A stretch of DNA of 64,000 bases from Tetramitus jugosus (GCA_937625935.1 OW569357.1:434001-498000), one strand, 5' to 3'. Positions 10,254-20,749 are shown, counted from the first letter of the stretch. Notes: generated from the sequence alone by a model not told the origin. A program made the numbers and translations.

Positions 10254-12464
10254 TCAGTATCCGCCACCATCCAACTCCACCGTCCAATCAAACTCCTTGA
10301 ATTGGTCAACGAAACGCAGCACTGCCGTCTTCTCTTGTTCCAGATGAGAGGTGCGTAACTTTGCTTCGTTGGCATTCCTGCGTAGCAGACCGCAGACTAC
10401 CTGGCGTCCCAACAGAAAAGAAAACTTGGATTCGTCTTCAATCACGTGAGCATAGCCACCATTGATTCCAAATTCAACATGAAAGTAAGGAAACTCCTTT
10501 GGTATACTCTTCTTGATTCCTCTTCCTCTTGTATCGATCAACTTTGAGTTCTCAGAGTATTCAGTGTCGCACTCGAGTATGGCCTTCTTGAAGAATCCGG
10601 GAGCCTGTGCACCTGCATCCATAGGAATCGGTATGCATTCAATGTACGCGTGCTTATTCTTTCGAATACAATAGGGAGTGACAGTCTCAATAAATAATAC
10701 ATCTCTATTCTGGGACGCAAACAATTTCTTCAACGACTGCTTAAATCGTTGTATTTCGTACCATTCGTCCTCATCAGTGTCTCTCATTGATGTTTGATGT
10801 TGAAATGTTGTTATAATACAGTGTCCGTCCACAAATGAACCAAATGGTGATAGCATCAGAAAAGCTTTGTCGCCCAGTGCAACAACCATGTGTCTCTTGA
10901 ATGTCTTGCTCGTCTTGAAGCAAAATTGACACGTCTCTGATTCATTCTTCTGAGTGTTGTATTCTTTGATTTGCTTGCTCTTTTGATGTTGCTCATGTCT
11001 GACTCGCTTTTCCTCCATTCTCTTGCTGCTCAGTCCCTTTGCGGACTCGTTACGTGTTCCAAATCGCTCTAATCCCTCGGCTGTATCATCATACTCGTCA
11101 TCCCATTCTCGTCTTCCGTATTTCGTGTTCTCTCCCATCTTTTTGAGCATGGCATGATCGAAATCTTCCACACCACCTTCTTTTGTTTCTCGCACAATTG
11201 TCTCCAGATCAGATTGAGAAGTCAAGGTGCGCATCTCTTGCCGAATTCTTCTTCCCTTATCATCAAAGGTTGGTAGGGTAACAACGGCTTCTTGCTCAGT
11301 ATCAACCGAAGAGGATTTAGCCTTTTTCTTCTCTTCCAGTTCTTTGATTAATTTGTCATGCAAATCCATGTTGCCCATGATCTTTGCCTTCATTGCCCGT
11401 GCAGCCAACTTGTTCAATTCTTCTTCGGATGTGACGTTTTGCGTAGTTGAAACTGACGATGTCGCAGGGTGATCAGAAACGACCTGTAATCGAGATTCCT
11501 GCGCCTCACCAGAAAATTGAGAAAAACGATTATTGCCTCCATCAGACTTGTCACGACTCTGTGAAGAATAGCGATCTTCCCTTCTATCTCTTCTCACTTC
11601 ATTTTTGTCATCACGATCATAATGAGAACTTCGACTTTTACTGCTGCTACTGCTACTGCTCGCACTAGGACTACTTCTCCTCCTTGTTCTTGATTCATCA
11701 TCTTGTTTCCGCCTGAGACTCTCTTCAGGCGCTTTCATTTTTGATTTATAACTGGCACTGAACTCTGCAGAGCGAATACGGCGATACTCATCCTTTTCAT
11801 TTCTACTGCTACTGCGACGATCGTCACTCTTTGATCGCCAATCTTCAACAACACGAGAATCATCTCGATTGGACGAGGCATGTGTTTGTTGTGATGTTTG
11901 ACGCAAACTTTGTTTCATTTCATGGCTCGTAACACCCCAATTATTTCTCAAATAATCATCCACATTTCCACCATCTCTAATTGCTCTCTCTTGCGCTCTC
12001 AACAGTGCTTTTTGTCTCCAACTAGAAGCTCCAAACGACAGTACATTGAGTTCCGATGATGAAGATGACGTTGTTGTATTTGATGATGATGATGATGATG
12101 GTCCATGTTTTTCATGACCAGGAGGCAATCCATTTCCACCATTTGCAAAATAAGGGTTTAGTTCTCTGACTTTGGCCACATCTTCACTCGTTTCCTTTGT
12201 TTGTTGCTTGTTGTTGCTATTGTCTCCAAGATTGTTATTATTGTTTTCTTTGGTTGATGGTGGTGGAGCGAGCATCCATGATTCACGCTGTACATTTTCT
12301 TCCGACGATAATTTTGGCGCCAAATCATGATCGTCGTCGTTGGCACGATGTCGTTTGGTTTGTGATGATAAATCATCGGAATCAATCTTTCTCTTGTTGG
12401 TGGTCGTGGTGGATTCAAAAGGTTGATGTGATCCATTCTTGATGATCACTAATCCTCTCAGCAT
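10254..12464 (-). CDS. CWF19L2: CWF19-like protein 2 homologue, spliceosome-associated (736 aa)
   Basis: The C-terminal ~230 residues carry the two CwfJ domains: a Cys pair (C-Q-F-C-F), a HIT-like stretch around FVDGHCIITTFQHQTSMRD, the segment F-I-E-T-V-T-P, and the terminal region with F-P-Y-F-H-V-E-F-G and a GGYAHVIEDESKF block. In yeast and humans Cwf19/CWF19L2 joins late spliceosomes and post-splicing complexes, and Drn1, the related yeast protein, aids lariat debranching. The N-terminal half is Ser/Arg/Asp-rich and charged, as usual for splicing proteins. CWF19L1 is less likely because no metallophosphatase-like N-terminus is seen. The gene is a single exon. Confidence 0.9.
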   Translation of the reverse strand: MLRGLVIIKNGSHQPFESTTTTNKRKIDSDDLSSQTKRHRANDDDHDLAPKLSSEENVQRESWMLAPPPSTKENNNNNLGDNSNNKQQTKETSEDVAKVRELNPYFANGGNGLPPGHEKHGPSSSSSSNTTTSSSSSELNVLSFGASSWRQKALLRAQERAIRDGGNVDDYLRNNWGVTSHEMKQSLRQTSQQTHASSNRDDSRVVEDWRSKSDDRRSSSRNEKDEYRRIRSAEFSASYKSKMKAPEESLRRKQDDESRTRRRSSPSASSSSSSSKSRSSHYDRDDKNEVRRDRREDRYSSQSRDKSDGGNNRFSQFSGEAQESRLQVVSDHPATSSVSTTQNVTSEEELNKLAARAMKAKIMGNMDLHDKLIKELEEKKKAKSSSVDTEQEAVVTLPTFDDKGRRIRQEMRTLTSQSDLETIVRETKEGGVEDFDHAMLKKMGENTKYGRREWDDEYDDTAEGLERFGTRNESAKGLSSKRMEEKRVRHEQHQKSKQIKEYNTQKNESETCQFCFKTSKTFKRHMVVALGDKAFLMLSPFGSFVDGHCIITTFQHQTSMRDTDEDEWYEIQRFKQSLKKLFASQNRDVLFIETVTPYCIRKNKHAYIECIPIPMDAGAQAPGFFKKAILECDTEYSENSKLIDTRGRGIKKSIPKEFPYFHVEFGINGGYAHVIEDESKFSFLLGRQVVCGLLRRNANEAKLRTSHLEQEKTAVLRFVDQFKEFDWTVELDGGGY

Positions 12465-12930
12465 TGTTGTTTTGTTTTTGATTTTTTCTCGCGAGAGAAT
12501 GTTCTTTTTTGTTCAATCAGTTCGAAGAACTTTGCACGTCCGAAAACACAAAGAGCTCTCTCTTGTTATCTTCCATGACAAGGTGATTTTTCAGTCCAGA
12601 CCTGTTTGTGGGATACAGACAAGGTCCTGTTACACCAAAACACAAGTCCCTGAAAATTTTGGTGTAGCTGTAGCTGGATACCATTATGATGATCCGGCTG
12701 ATTACTAGGCAGTAGGCAGGGAGACATTTCTGGCATGAAAGATTCCTTTTCATACCCCGTCCTGGATTCACCGCGGATTCATCAAGAGAGGCGAAGACAC
12801 GTTTCGCGGTGTCGTTGTGCAGTTAAATTCCGCGGAAACAGATTACCCACAGTCCCAGAAGCTGTGACTGAGTTGAAAACCGCAAAAAACAACCAACAAC
12901 AACACAACAAACACCAAGAGCAACACACAA
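12465..12930. promoter_or_regulatory. Divergent intergenic region between CWF19L2 and carbonic anhydrase
   Basis: The leftward CWF19L2 start (12464) and rightward carbonic anhydrase start (12931) face away from each other. The last ~60 bases before 12931 are rich in CAA/CAAC repeats, a 5' leader style also seen before other genes here. No gene is visible inside. Confidence 0.4.
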
Positions 12931-13725
12931 ATGATACCCACACAATTCGCCAAGATTGATGATGAAAATCAACTGCAAGATGAAACCCACACCAATGAAG
13001 ACAAGGGATACATAGCCGTCGGTGACAAGTGTAGTCACGATGAAGGAGCTTGTCGTGATTCAGTTTACAATAAACTCTTTGAAGGTAACAAGACTTTTGT
13101 GAGAGACATGAAGCATGAGGACCCAGAGTACTTTGAAAAATTGGCGCGAATCCAGAGCCCGCAATACCTTTTAATCGGATGCTCCGATTCCCGCGTTCCA
13201 CCGGATCAGCTTACGATGACCAAACCCGGAGAAATTTTCATTCATAGAAATGTGGCCAATTTAGTAGTGAACACGGATTTGAATTTGATGGCTGTTCTTC
13301 AGTATGCAGTAGAGGTGTTGAAGGTGAAGCACGTCATTGTGATGGGTCATTACAATTGTGGTGGTGTCAAGGCAAGCATGGAAGGCACTCATCATGGTCT
13401 CATTGACAAGTGGCTCAGAAACATCAAGGATGTGCAGAGATTGCACTGGGATCAATTGTCTGCTGTAGACGATTTCGAAGAGAGATTCAAGCTGCTGGTT
13501 CAGTTGAACGTTCAAGAACAAGCATTGAATTTATGTAAGACTAGCATTATACAAAAGGCTTGGGCCATGGGACACAATGTTCATGTCCATGGATGGATCT
13601 ATGATATCCACACGGGGTACATTAAGGATTTGAAGATTGAGGAGAAGGCATGGGATAGAATCAAGCCCATTTATCAACTGCATTTCCCAGATGTCGAACA
13701 ACAAACGAACAACGAATCAGACTAA
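12931..13725 (+). CDS. Beta-class carbonic anhydrase (264 aa)
   Basis: The enzyme interconverts CO2 and bicarbonate. The beta-class zinc and catalytic residues are all present: C84, D86 and R88 in I-G-C-S-D-S-R-V-P, and H140 with C143 in G-H-Y-N-C-G-G. The flanking E-I-F-I-H-R-N-V-A-N motif is also typical. Length matches the family. The N-terminus (first ~40 residues) is acidic with no clear mitochondrial or secretory signal, so a cytosolic enzyme is likely. The gene is a single exon starting at an ATG after a CAA-rich leader. Confidence 0.95.
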   Translation: MIPTQFAKIDDENQLQDETHTNEDKGYIAVGDKCSHDEGACRDSVYNKLFEGNKTFVRDMKHEDPEYFEKLARIQSPQYLLIGCSDSRVPPDQLTMTKPGEIFIHRNVANLVVNTDLNLMAVLQYAVEVLKVKHVIVMGHYNCGGVKASMEGTHHGLIDKWLRNIKDVQRLHWDQLSAVDDFEERFKLLVQLNVQEQALNLCKTSIIQKAWAMGHNVHVHGWIYDIHTGYIKDLKIEEKAWDRIKPIYQLHFPDVEQQTNNESD

Positions 13726-13875
13726 AAACAATGGTACTCGTGTGCGACAATACTCAATGAACTTCACATGTTACAACTCATGTGATTGATGGCTCGTGAA
13801 ATTAAATAAACTTTTAACAATGATTGTCGAGTTCACAACTTAAGCAACACCAACGAAAATTTAACAAAAACAAAT

Positions 13876-15004
13876 TTACTTCCTCTTGGATCTGTCTTGT
13901 GATCTTCTGTTCTTTCCAAGTCTCTTGTTTGGTTTTTGAACACCACCACTCTTACTACCTGTTGGCTTCTTTCCTCCTCTTTGTGGAGGACCACCACGCT
14001 TGTGTTGTTGATTGTCTCTCTTGGCATGAGGAGCAGCGGCAGCATTTGCTTTTCCTTGCTTGACATCATCCACATTCTTCTCCAGATCGTTAATATCAAA
14101 CTCCTTACCAGCACTCTTCTTCTTCCACATTTTGATAGCTTCGAGATTGGCCTTCTTCTCATCCAATTTCTCTTGTAGCTTTGCCACTTGAATCTTTTTA
14201 CCGAGCTTCTTTTGTTCTCTTTGCTTTCTGCGCGACTCTCTTGCTTCAATGACCTTCTTTGAGTACAGCAATTTGTCTCTAATCTTGAGCATGTGTTCAT
14301 CTGACTTGACCATCTCTGCAAAGTAGTCATCTGGTCTGATGCATGGTATATTTTGGTTTGTTAACCGTGAGACTGCTTCATTGGCTGACAACAAAGCTTG
14401 ATTGTAACTACAAAGATCATATTGTAAACCAGCGGAGAGGAGAAAAAGAATACAGTCAGAATGGCGCGCACAAAAATTAAAAAAAATTACAAATACAGAG
14501 CAACCAAAAAGAATAGTAACAACAAATAACAACATACAATGACAATTCTCTCTCCAAATCATCTTCGTGATTCTTGACACTCAAATCCTTGAACGAGTGC
14601 AGCGTAATCGTGTGTATCCATGGTAAGTGTTGAGACAATTGAATGTCCTTTAGCTTTTGTTCCAAGCCTTCCTTCTTATACACCTTTTCACTGCTTCTCA
14701 ACAGAGCAGTTGCCAATTGATTAGGCTGTTCTCTCTGCTCCAATATTTTATGAGCTTTTTTTAAATTCAAATAAGCTTGCAATTCACGTTCATCTAATTC
14801 ATCTTCCAAATCAGCGTTAGTTTCTTTTACTCTCTGAGCAACCTTCTCATAGTAATCATCTTCCATTTGATGTTTGGTGAGTGGAACGTGTGTCTCTTCG
14901 ACTTTTTCATATGTTTCGACAAGTTTGGTTGCTTTTGAGTTTTTGGCATTCTTGATGTCTTGTTCGACACCACGCAATATATTTTCATAGTTTATCAGGG
15001 ACAT
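13876..15004 (-). CDS. EBP2: rRNA-processing protein EBP2 homologue (2 exons, 332 aa)
   Basis: Exon 1 is 15004-14538 and exon 2 is 14407-13876. The 130-nt intron (14537-14408) starts GTATGTTG and ends TTTGTAG. The join restores E-L-S-F-Y-N-Q-A-L, which matches the EBP2 core, followed by R-P-D-D-Y-F-A-E-M-V-K-S-D and a basic coiled region (KLLYSKKVIEARESRRKQR). EBP2/EBNA1BP2 is a nucleolar factor needed for 27S pre-rRNA processing and 60S subunit assembly. The C-terminal ~60 residues are Lys/Arg/Gly-rich, typical of nucleolar localisation. Each exon alone runs into a stop in the intron, so splicing is required. Confidence 0.88.
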
Positions 15005-15313
15005 GGTTTAGAATTGTTTGTTGGTTGGGAGTCAATTAATTTTTTTTCTCTTGTTGTGTGGTCAAGTGAAAAAATTTTTGCTTTGTGTTTTTGTGTCGGA
15101 TGAAGGTGCGATTTTTGATTGAAGTCTCAGTTTTTGTGAATAGGTCGGATTAATTTACTGTTGTTTTGAGAGAAAACTGAAAAGAGCACATGGAACAGAC
15201 AAGCACACGAAGGAACCAGGTTGTTGTATTCACCACCAGGTTTCATCAGGTAGTGAAAACACACAGTGGTGGTATCAATACAACTTAATGGATCCAATGG
15301 TGCATCATATCAC
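15005..15313. other. Intergenic region upstream of EBP2
   Basis: It contains T-rich stretches (15039-15050) and the probable promoter of the leftward EBP2 gene, then the 3' end region of the next leftward gene. No coding signal is seen. Confidence 0.35.
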
Positions 15314-16126
15314 TTACTCTTCTTGTTCTTGATTGACATCGAGGGACATTGCCTGTATGACCCACTTCTTCAAATTGACTTCAGTCAGAGTCTTCATCAT
15401 TCTGTGATCTTCATCTTCCAAATACACTTGAACGTTCTGATTGTCGACACGGGATCTGGTTGCATAGTCTACAGAGTCTTGACATGGAACCATATTGTCC
15501 TTTAGACCATGGACAATAACAGTCTTTGGAATGGTCCTTGGAACAATGATCTCCTTTGTAGACTGTCCCAATCTTCTTGCCCACTCCTCTTGAGCAGGTG
15601 CCAACATGAGCAATGGATTCTTGTAAAAGTATTTTTGAGCGCGAATAATTTCGGCGACAACAGCACCACCGTAACCGCCCGCAACAATCAAATCAGGCTT
15701 ATAGTTCTTAATGTACCTTCTCTGTGTGTCCAGTGATTGTTCAAACGTTTGTCTCAATACTTTTCTCATGGCCCATCGCACCAAAAATGCCAATGCTGTT
15801 CCCGATGCCAACACAAACGCAATCATAGAGTACAATCGATTCTTCTTTATACCGAGAAGATAGGCAACATAGGCAATGACACCTGCACCACCCAATGAAC
15901 CAAGATTGACCAAAGCTTTTCCTCTTTTCAATGTCTCAACTGTTCTCATATCAGGGCACTTTGTTCCTGGGAAGACTCTTGTGAGCATTTGAGCTCTTCT
16001 GTCTCTGTTGGAACCTTCCAATCCGTGAACATAGAGAATTTTTAGTGTTTTTAAAATGTCGTCGACAGTGGCGGTAGTGGTAGTCGTGTCGCTGTTGTTC
16101 TCAATGGAAGAAGATGAAGAAGACAT
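15314..16126 (-). CDS. Alpha/beta-hydrolase-like protein with inserted membrane segments, nucleophile missing (270 aa)
   Basis: Residues 29-40 (L-K-I-L-Y-V-H-G-L-E-G-S) resemble the YHG(F/L)xxS opening of YqiA/UPF0227-like small esterases, and T-V-I-V-H-G-L-K-D-N-M-V-P (D210) and E-D-E-D-H-R-M (H241) fit the Asp and His positions. The nucleophile elbow, usually G-x-S-x-G, reads A-G-G-Y-G-G at 149-154, with Gly151 where the Ser should be. Two hydrophobic helices (about 74-92 and 99-117) are inserted between the first strand and the elbow. It is therefore probably a membrane-anchored, catalytically inactive hydrolase relative. The family call rests on motif reading only. Confidence 0.55.
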   Translation of the reverse strand: MSSSSSSIENNSDTTTTTATVDDILKTLKILYVHGLEGSNRDRRAQMLTRVFPGTKCPDMRTVETLKRGKALVNLGSLGGAGVIAYVAYLLGIKKNRLYSMIAFVLASGTALAFLVRWAMRKVLRQTFEQSLDTQRRYIKNYKPDLIVAGGYGGAVVAEIIRAQKYFYKNPLLMLAPAQEEWARRLGQSTKEIIVPRTIPKTVIVHGLKDNMVPCQDSVDYATRSRVDNQNVQVYLEDEDHRMMKTLTEVNLKKWVIQAMSLDVNQEQEE

Positions 16127-16430
16127 GGTTTCTAATTCGATTGATATTGTTCGTTGTGTGTTTTTTTTTCGTGATCTGTTTTTTTTCCGGCGAACCGAAC
16201 GGAAATTTAAATGGGAGAATTCGCAGCCATCTGATTTTTTCGATTGCTATGGATGTTTATCACAGACTGTTCAGATCTAACAAGCTTTGGAATTAGGATC
16301 TAAGGTCAGTTGAAAAGAAGAGTTGATATTATCGTGAATGAGTACTCAGTGTCTTTGGCATTGTGAACATCTTCCCACCGATGAAAAAGATGAAGTTCGA
16401 AGACTTAGTGCACTTCATTCCATTATCCTT
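16127..16430. other. Intergenic region between two leftward genes
   Basis: It has T-runs just upstream of the hydrolase-like ATG (16160-16190) and no credible gene. It presumably holds that gene's promoter. Confidence 0.35.
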
Positions 16431-18497
16431 TTACTTTATTTTCGAAATTAAGCGTAGGAAGGGCCATTCTACACGCTTTGACAAGAGTGAGCATAATAGA
16501 TGGTAGCAATAATGATGGCAGTTGTTGCTAGCAATCATGTACGTTTCTGACCCTCCCCATTTGACATCAGATGTTGGATCCGGTATGCACTGTCCAGATA
16601 GAACAGATAGATCCAATACAGAGTTTGTTGATGCTCTTTGGAATGCGTCACGAGGAGTCACACGCAACCAATGGATTTGAGCCAGAGGTGCTTCGACATC
16701 TGTTTCAGATGACAAATCAGTAATGTATCCCGCGCAGTTGGATGGCTCAGAGTAGAGTAGTGTTGGATTCGGTAGCACGTGTCTTCCATTGATTGTCCAC
16801 TCTGTCACAACTATGCAACCAGGAGCACCTAGTGCCAGCGCCTCAGCTGTTACTGAAGATTCAGGCCGCGCTCTCCGAGTCACTGCATCAAGCACACCAA
16901 ACTCATAAACAATTACTTTGTTGCCGTGCTTGTGTGCCAAGAAAGTGTGGAAGCTGTACAGTGGATTCTTTGGACATGTGAACCATCCTAGATTGATTTC
17001 TGAGTTTGGAACACCATTCTTCCAACAACCAACATACAATCCACTCGGCCAAAACTCTTGTATGTTGTACCATCGCTCACTGTCTCTCATCTCGAACATG
17101 TGACTGTTAGGACATGCATCAAACAGCTTGTATTCTGTTGGCAACTTGAAAACCATATTTCCTCCCTTGTACTCGTGCAAGTAACCAAACTTTACAATTG
17201 TGTCCGAAGCGGATGTCGCCGTTGTTTCGCTTGACGTTGTTTGCTCGCCTCTCTTGCTTAGTTGCTGTTGCACATGAGCTGCAATTTCATTAAATGTACA
17301 ATATCCATCTGGATGCTGCGTGTACCAGGTCGTTGATAAAGCATCACTCAAACAATCAATCATGGGACTGATTTCTCGTCTCTGTTGCACCGATTCCTCA
17401 GCAACGCCAGATGCAAGCACGCATTTACACTCTTCCTCCATTGATCGCCGTAGGTTACTTCTCGAATCCACTCTTGGAGATTGCCTCTTATTATTATTCA
17501 TATCGATAGAATTATTGTTCTCTGCTGAATACAAGTTTCTTGAGAAGCAACAATCGAACACAAGAGTCACATGTTTCGCATCACAATACTCTTCCACAAC
17601 ATTCAACAAATCTCTATAGTACAGTGCATTATGGACCTTGTTTCCTGCTGATTCATCACCCCAGCGATACCCATGACAACAAAAGTACTCTTGCGTACCC
17701 GAATTCTTCAATTGCTCGACTTGTGAATGACCACACAACACAATCATTACTCTTGCATTGCGTTGATGAGCATTATTCTGTTGAGCAGCATTGACATCCA
17801 TCTTGCCATTGTTCACCACAGTAGATAAACTAGTTCTCACTTGTTCGAGAACAGTAGAAGCACTCGATACTTGATCATCGAGCATGTACACGACTCGAGG
17901 GAATCGTTCACTATAGTGTCCCAGTCCATTCTCCAACATGTGACCCAATCGTCTCACTGCACTCAACGAACCATTCAATTTTTCCATGTTTGCATAATTT
18001 TCACATGCAATCAATATGGCAATCGACTCATCATATTTACAATTTTCATGATCATTATTACTACTATCACTACTATCACTACTACTACTACTACCAACAC
18101 TAACACTAGCACTAACACTACTATTACTATTACTACTGCTACTACCAGTGTGATCCTTGTTGTGATTCACATCCATTTCTTCACTACTTTCATTAACATT
18201 CACTTCTAATTCTTCTGCTCCTTCTTCTTGAACTAATTCATTCAGATTCTTCTTATGGTGATGATTCTGGTTGTTGTTGTTGTTGTTATTGTTGTTGTTC
18301 GTTTGACTCTTTCTTCGATGTCTCTTATGGTTGTTATTTTTAGATCGGGTGAGTTCTGGATGATTCAACAAGTGATCGATTGCAGCGTGAACAGATGAAT
18401 AATGAGTGGCTTTGAGTGCCTTTTCGGCCAAGTGACGAGAGAAGCCCATTTCCATCATGGTCTCAATTGCTTGATTCATTTTATCTGTATTCGTCAT
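16431..18497 (-). CDS. UBA domain - metacaspase-like (C14) protein with a Cys/His-rich C-terminal region (688 aa)
   Basis: Residues 6-48 form a UBA domain (IETMMEMGFSRHLAEKALKA, then A-A-I-D-H-L-L), which binds ubiquitin. After an Asn/His/Ser-rich spacer, residues about 155-325 form a caspase-fold p20: I-A-I-L-I-A-C-E-N-Y, then V-L-C-G-H-S-Q with H257, and T-L-V-F-D-C-C-F-S with C317 aligned to the metacaspase D-S-C-H-S cysteine. The rest of the peptidase domain follows to about 415. A further domain (about 455-688) contains an F-H-T-F-L-A-H stretch and ends with N-N-C-H-H-Y-C-Y-H-L-L, similar to the N-C-x-H-F motif of LRAT/PPPDE papain-like enzymes. The inferred role is a ubiquitin-linked cysteine protease. 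The C-terminal domain assignment is tentative. Confidence 0.72.
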   Translation of the reverse strand: MTNTDKMNQAIETMMEMGFSRHLAEKALKATHYSSVHAAIDHLLNHPELTRSKNNNHKRHRRKSQTNNNNNNNNNNQNHHHKKNLNELVQEEGAEELEVNVNESSEEMDVNHNKDHTGSSSSNSNSSVSASVSVGSSSSSDSSDSSNNDHENCKYDESIAILIACENYANMEKLNGSLSAVRRLGHMLENGLGHYSERFPRVVYMLDDQVSSASTVLEQVRTSLSTVVNNGKMDVNAAQQNNAHQRNARVMIVLCGHSQVEQLKNSGTQEYFCCHGYRWGDESAGNKVHNALYYRDLLNVVEEYCDAKHVTLVFDCCFSRNLYSAENNNSIDMNNNKRQSPRVDSRSNLRRSMEEECKCVLASGVAEESVQQRREISPMIDCLSDALSTTWYTQHPDGYCTFNEIAAHVQQQLSKRGEQTTSSETTATSASDTIVKFGYLHEYKGGNMVFKLPTEYKLFDACPNSHMFEMRDSERWYNIQEFWPSGLYVGCWKNGVPNSEINLGWFTCPKNPLYSFHTFLAHKHGNKVIVYEFGVLDAVTRRARPESSVTAEALALGAPGCIVVTEWTINGRHVLPNPTLLYSEPSNCAGYITDLSSETDVEAPLAQIHWLRVTPRDAFQRASTNSVLDLSVLSGQCIPDPTSDVKWGGSETYMIASNNCHHYCYHLLCSLLSKRVEWPFLRLISKIK

Positions 18498-18740
18498 TTT
18501 CCTCCTGAGTCAACTCTTACTTTCAACACACACCAGTAAAACTCTACTTTTATTCTGTACACAAAAGAGTTTTGTTGATGGATCTGTTTTTTTTTTGGGG
18601 AGGTTTGGTGTTTGGTGACTTTTGTTCGTTCATTGTTGGTTGCCATGGCATCAACTATTTTTATCTCCAGAGATAAGCTTGAAAAACCAGTCAGGCAGGG
18701 TAAACTTCATAATGAACTTTGATCACACAATTCACAAAAG

Positions 18741-20135
18741 CTATTGTTGAGACTCCATAAAGAACTCCTGGAGGGCCTCTAGGTTTTTGGCAATGTAACT
18801 CTTGGAATCTTCATCTTGTTGCGAAAAGACATCTTGATGCTGGGAAAGAGGAAATTTCAAAGGGCTTGACATGGGGTGCCTTGCAACCTGGGGAGACCTC
18901 TTCTCTTGAATGTCACGAACAACTTTGATAGCAGACTTGGGTGAAGGTCTATTGTATTCGTGAGTGGTGTCCATACTAGATAGCTCCCGTACCTCGTGAA
19001 CAACCGGTTTGAAGAATGTAGGGGATGTTAACATGGACTTGAATATTCCTGTTATGATCAGTAAATCTGACTCATGTGCATAAAATTCGCTGCCGTAAGG
19101 TGTTAAGGCTGAATTTCCCTGTTGAAAAGAACCAATTGTGAGAACGTTTGAAACTGTTAGATCATAAGATGCTCCCATGCGTTGCATCACAGCATATTGC
19201 ACCTCTAAGCCATTCATTAATATTCCTGCCGTACAGCTTCTATGAATGCTACTGATGTTATTAGCAGCGGCTAACATAATATCTCCTACCATTTCTAACA
19301 TTTGACGATGCCTCTTTGTTACTACCTTGTTGTGCAACTTGGAATTCACCTGAATGATTACTACCATTGGCAATGGAGTGTTTCTTGCATGTGTTTGAGC
19401 AAAACCTCCTTCTTCTAATAGTCTACTTATTGTGTGCTCAATGAAACAGTCAATATACCTTTTCACTCTCGATACTGGCCCAAACAGTGATGGCAGATCA
19501 TTGCGCGATCCTGTGCTAGACTCGACCAAGGATAACGGTCCATAAACGGAACTCTTCACACTGTACTGGAGAGATAGCTCCTCGATCCAATCAAATGGGA
19601 CATCTGACTGACAAAATCGGCTATTGTCGATCTTTAGCCGGTACTTGTGTTTCTTTTCTGCAGCAAATGGTTGCGATTCCGAGTGCAAACTCTCATATTG
19701 ATCACTACCTACGTTGGGGTTAAAAAACTGTGTAGCAATAGATTTAGAATGAGTATAAGTTTGACACTCTGCAGGGAACATCCATTCTATTCACTTACAT
19801 ACCCTATTGAACACATACTCTTTCCGTACCAGGCATTGTCCATGTTTTAAGGGCTTTGGTTTCGGTATTGCTTCTTTGTCATCACAAATGACGTATTTGG
19901 CCAAAGCTTGTGTAGCTACTACTGTTCCTCCCATCGCTCTCTCAATCAAGTGTTTTAATTGTTCTTTGGAAGCGACAACATCCTTACTTGTCCTCGCTGT
20001 GTGGGTCGCATAGCCGAGGTGGTGGATATAAAATGTTTTACCTCTCAATGTCGTGGAGCTCTCATCCTTTACCATGTGATTGAGCACAAAGTGAACATGA
20101 TTCACAAAACACTCTTCTTCGCTGGGATCGCTCAT
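18741..20135 (-). CDS. BRCT-like domain protein (2 exons, about 439 aa)
   Basis: Exon 1 is 20135-19803 and exon 2 is 19727-18741. The proposed 75-nt intron (19802-19728) begins GTATGTAAGT and ends ACACAG. The unspliced frame has an in-frame TGA shortly after the donor. Exon 1 looks like a BRCT domain: LRGKTFYIHHLGY, I-E-R-A-M-G-G-T-V, T-Q-A-L-A-K-Y-V-I-C and a closing L-V-R-K-E-Y-V-F. BRCT domains bind phosphopeptides or DNA in damage-response proteins. Exon 2 has no family I recognise; it contains D-N-S-R-F-C-Q-S-D and a hydrophobic P-L-P-M-V-V-I-I-Q-V strand. The frame is open upstream to 20225, but the first ATG is at 20135. Confidence 0.6.
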
Positions 20136-20749
20136 GTTTCTGTTTGTAGATGGATCGTCTTCGGGCCAGTTCAGGGATCTAAATTTTCCTTCAATTACCC
20201 GATTGAACGGAAAGATGAGATTCACAAAGTATTTAGGGCGAAACAGGACTGTTTATGGATGTCCGGGCATCCACCACATATCACATCCATCACAAGTCGC
20301 CTATTATTTGGCTGATCCACACATGTTTTCCTTCCTTTGTCGCTCTGATGGATGATGTGCTTCTCCCTCTACTACGATTCTCCCAACTAGAGAATAGAGT
20401 GAACGTGAGGTGCTGGAGGTATCATCACCAAAAGTTCCAATTTGCCACTGCTGCTTGCGATCACAAAACTCTTCCAGAGAGACCCACGTACAACAAAACG
20501 CAAACACTCATCAAACTTGTGATCTCTTGCGCACTTTATTGAAGTACTTCCAAAAGCTCAAAATCCCACACCCCACCAAACAGATTTCGGTGTCACGTCC
20601 ATCGCTCGCTATCAACAAAAATTATTCTTGCATAAAGTACTCGCTTTTAAATTGTCACAAACACCACACAACAACAAAAATTTTTGACCATCCGGAAACC
20701 CACTTCTCACCACTGCCTCTAGACCAACACAATAACACATTACAACAAC
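20136..20749. promoter_or_regulatory. Divergent intergenic region (614 bases)
   Basis: The BRCT-like gene points left from 20135 and the RGS-START gene points right from 20750. Short open frames inside lack coding character. The last 100 bases before 20750 are rich in CAA/CAC and look like a 5' leader. Confidence 0.4.
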
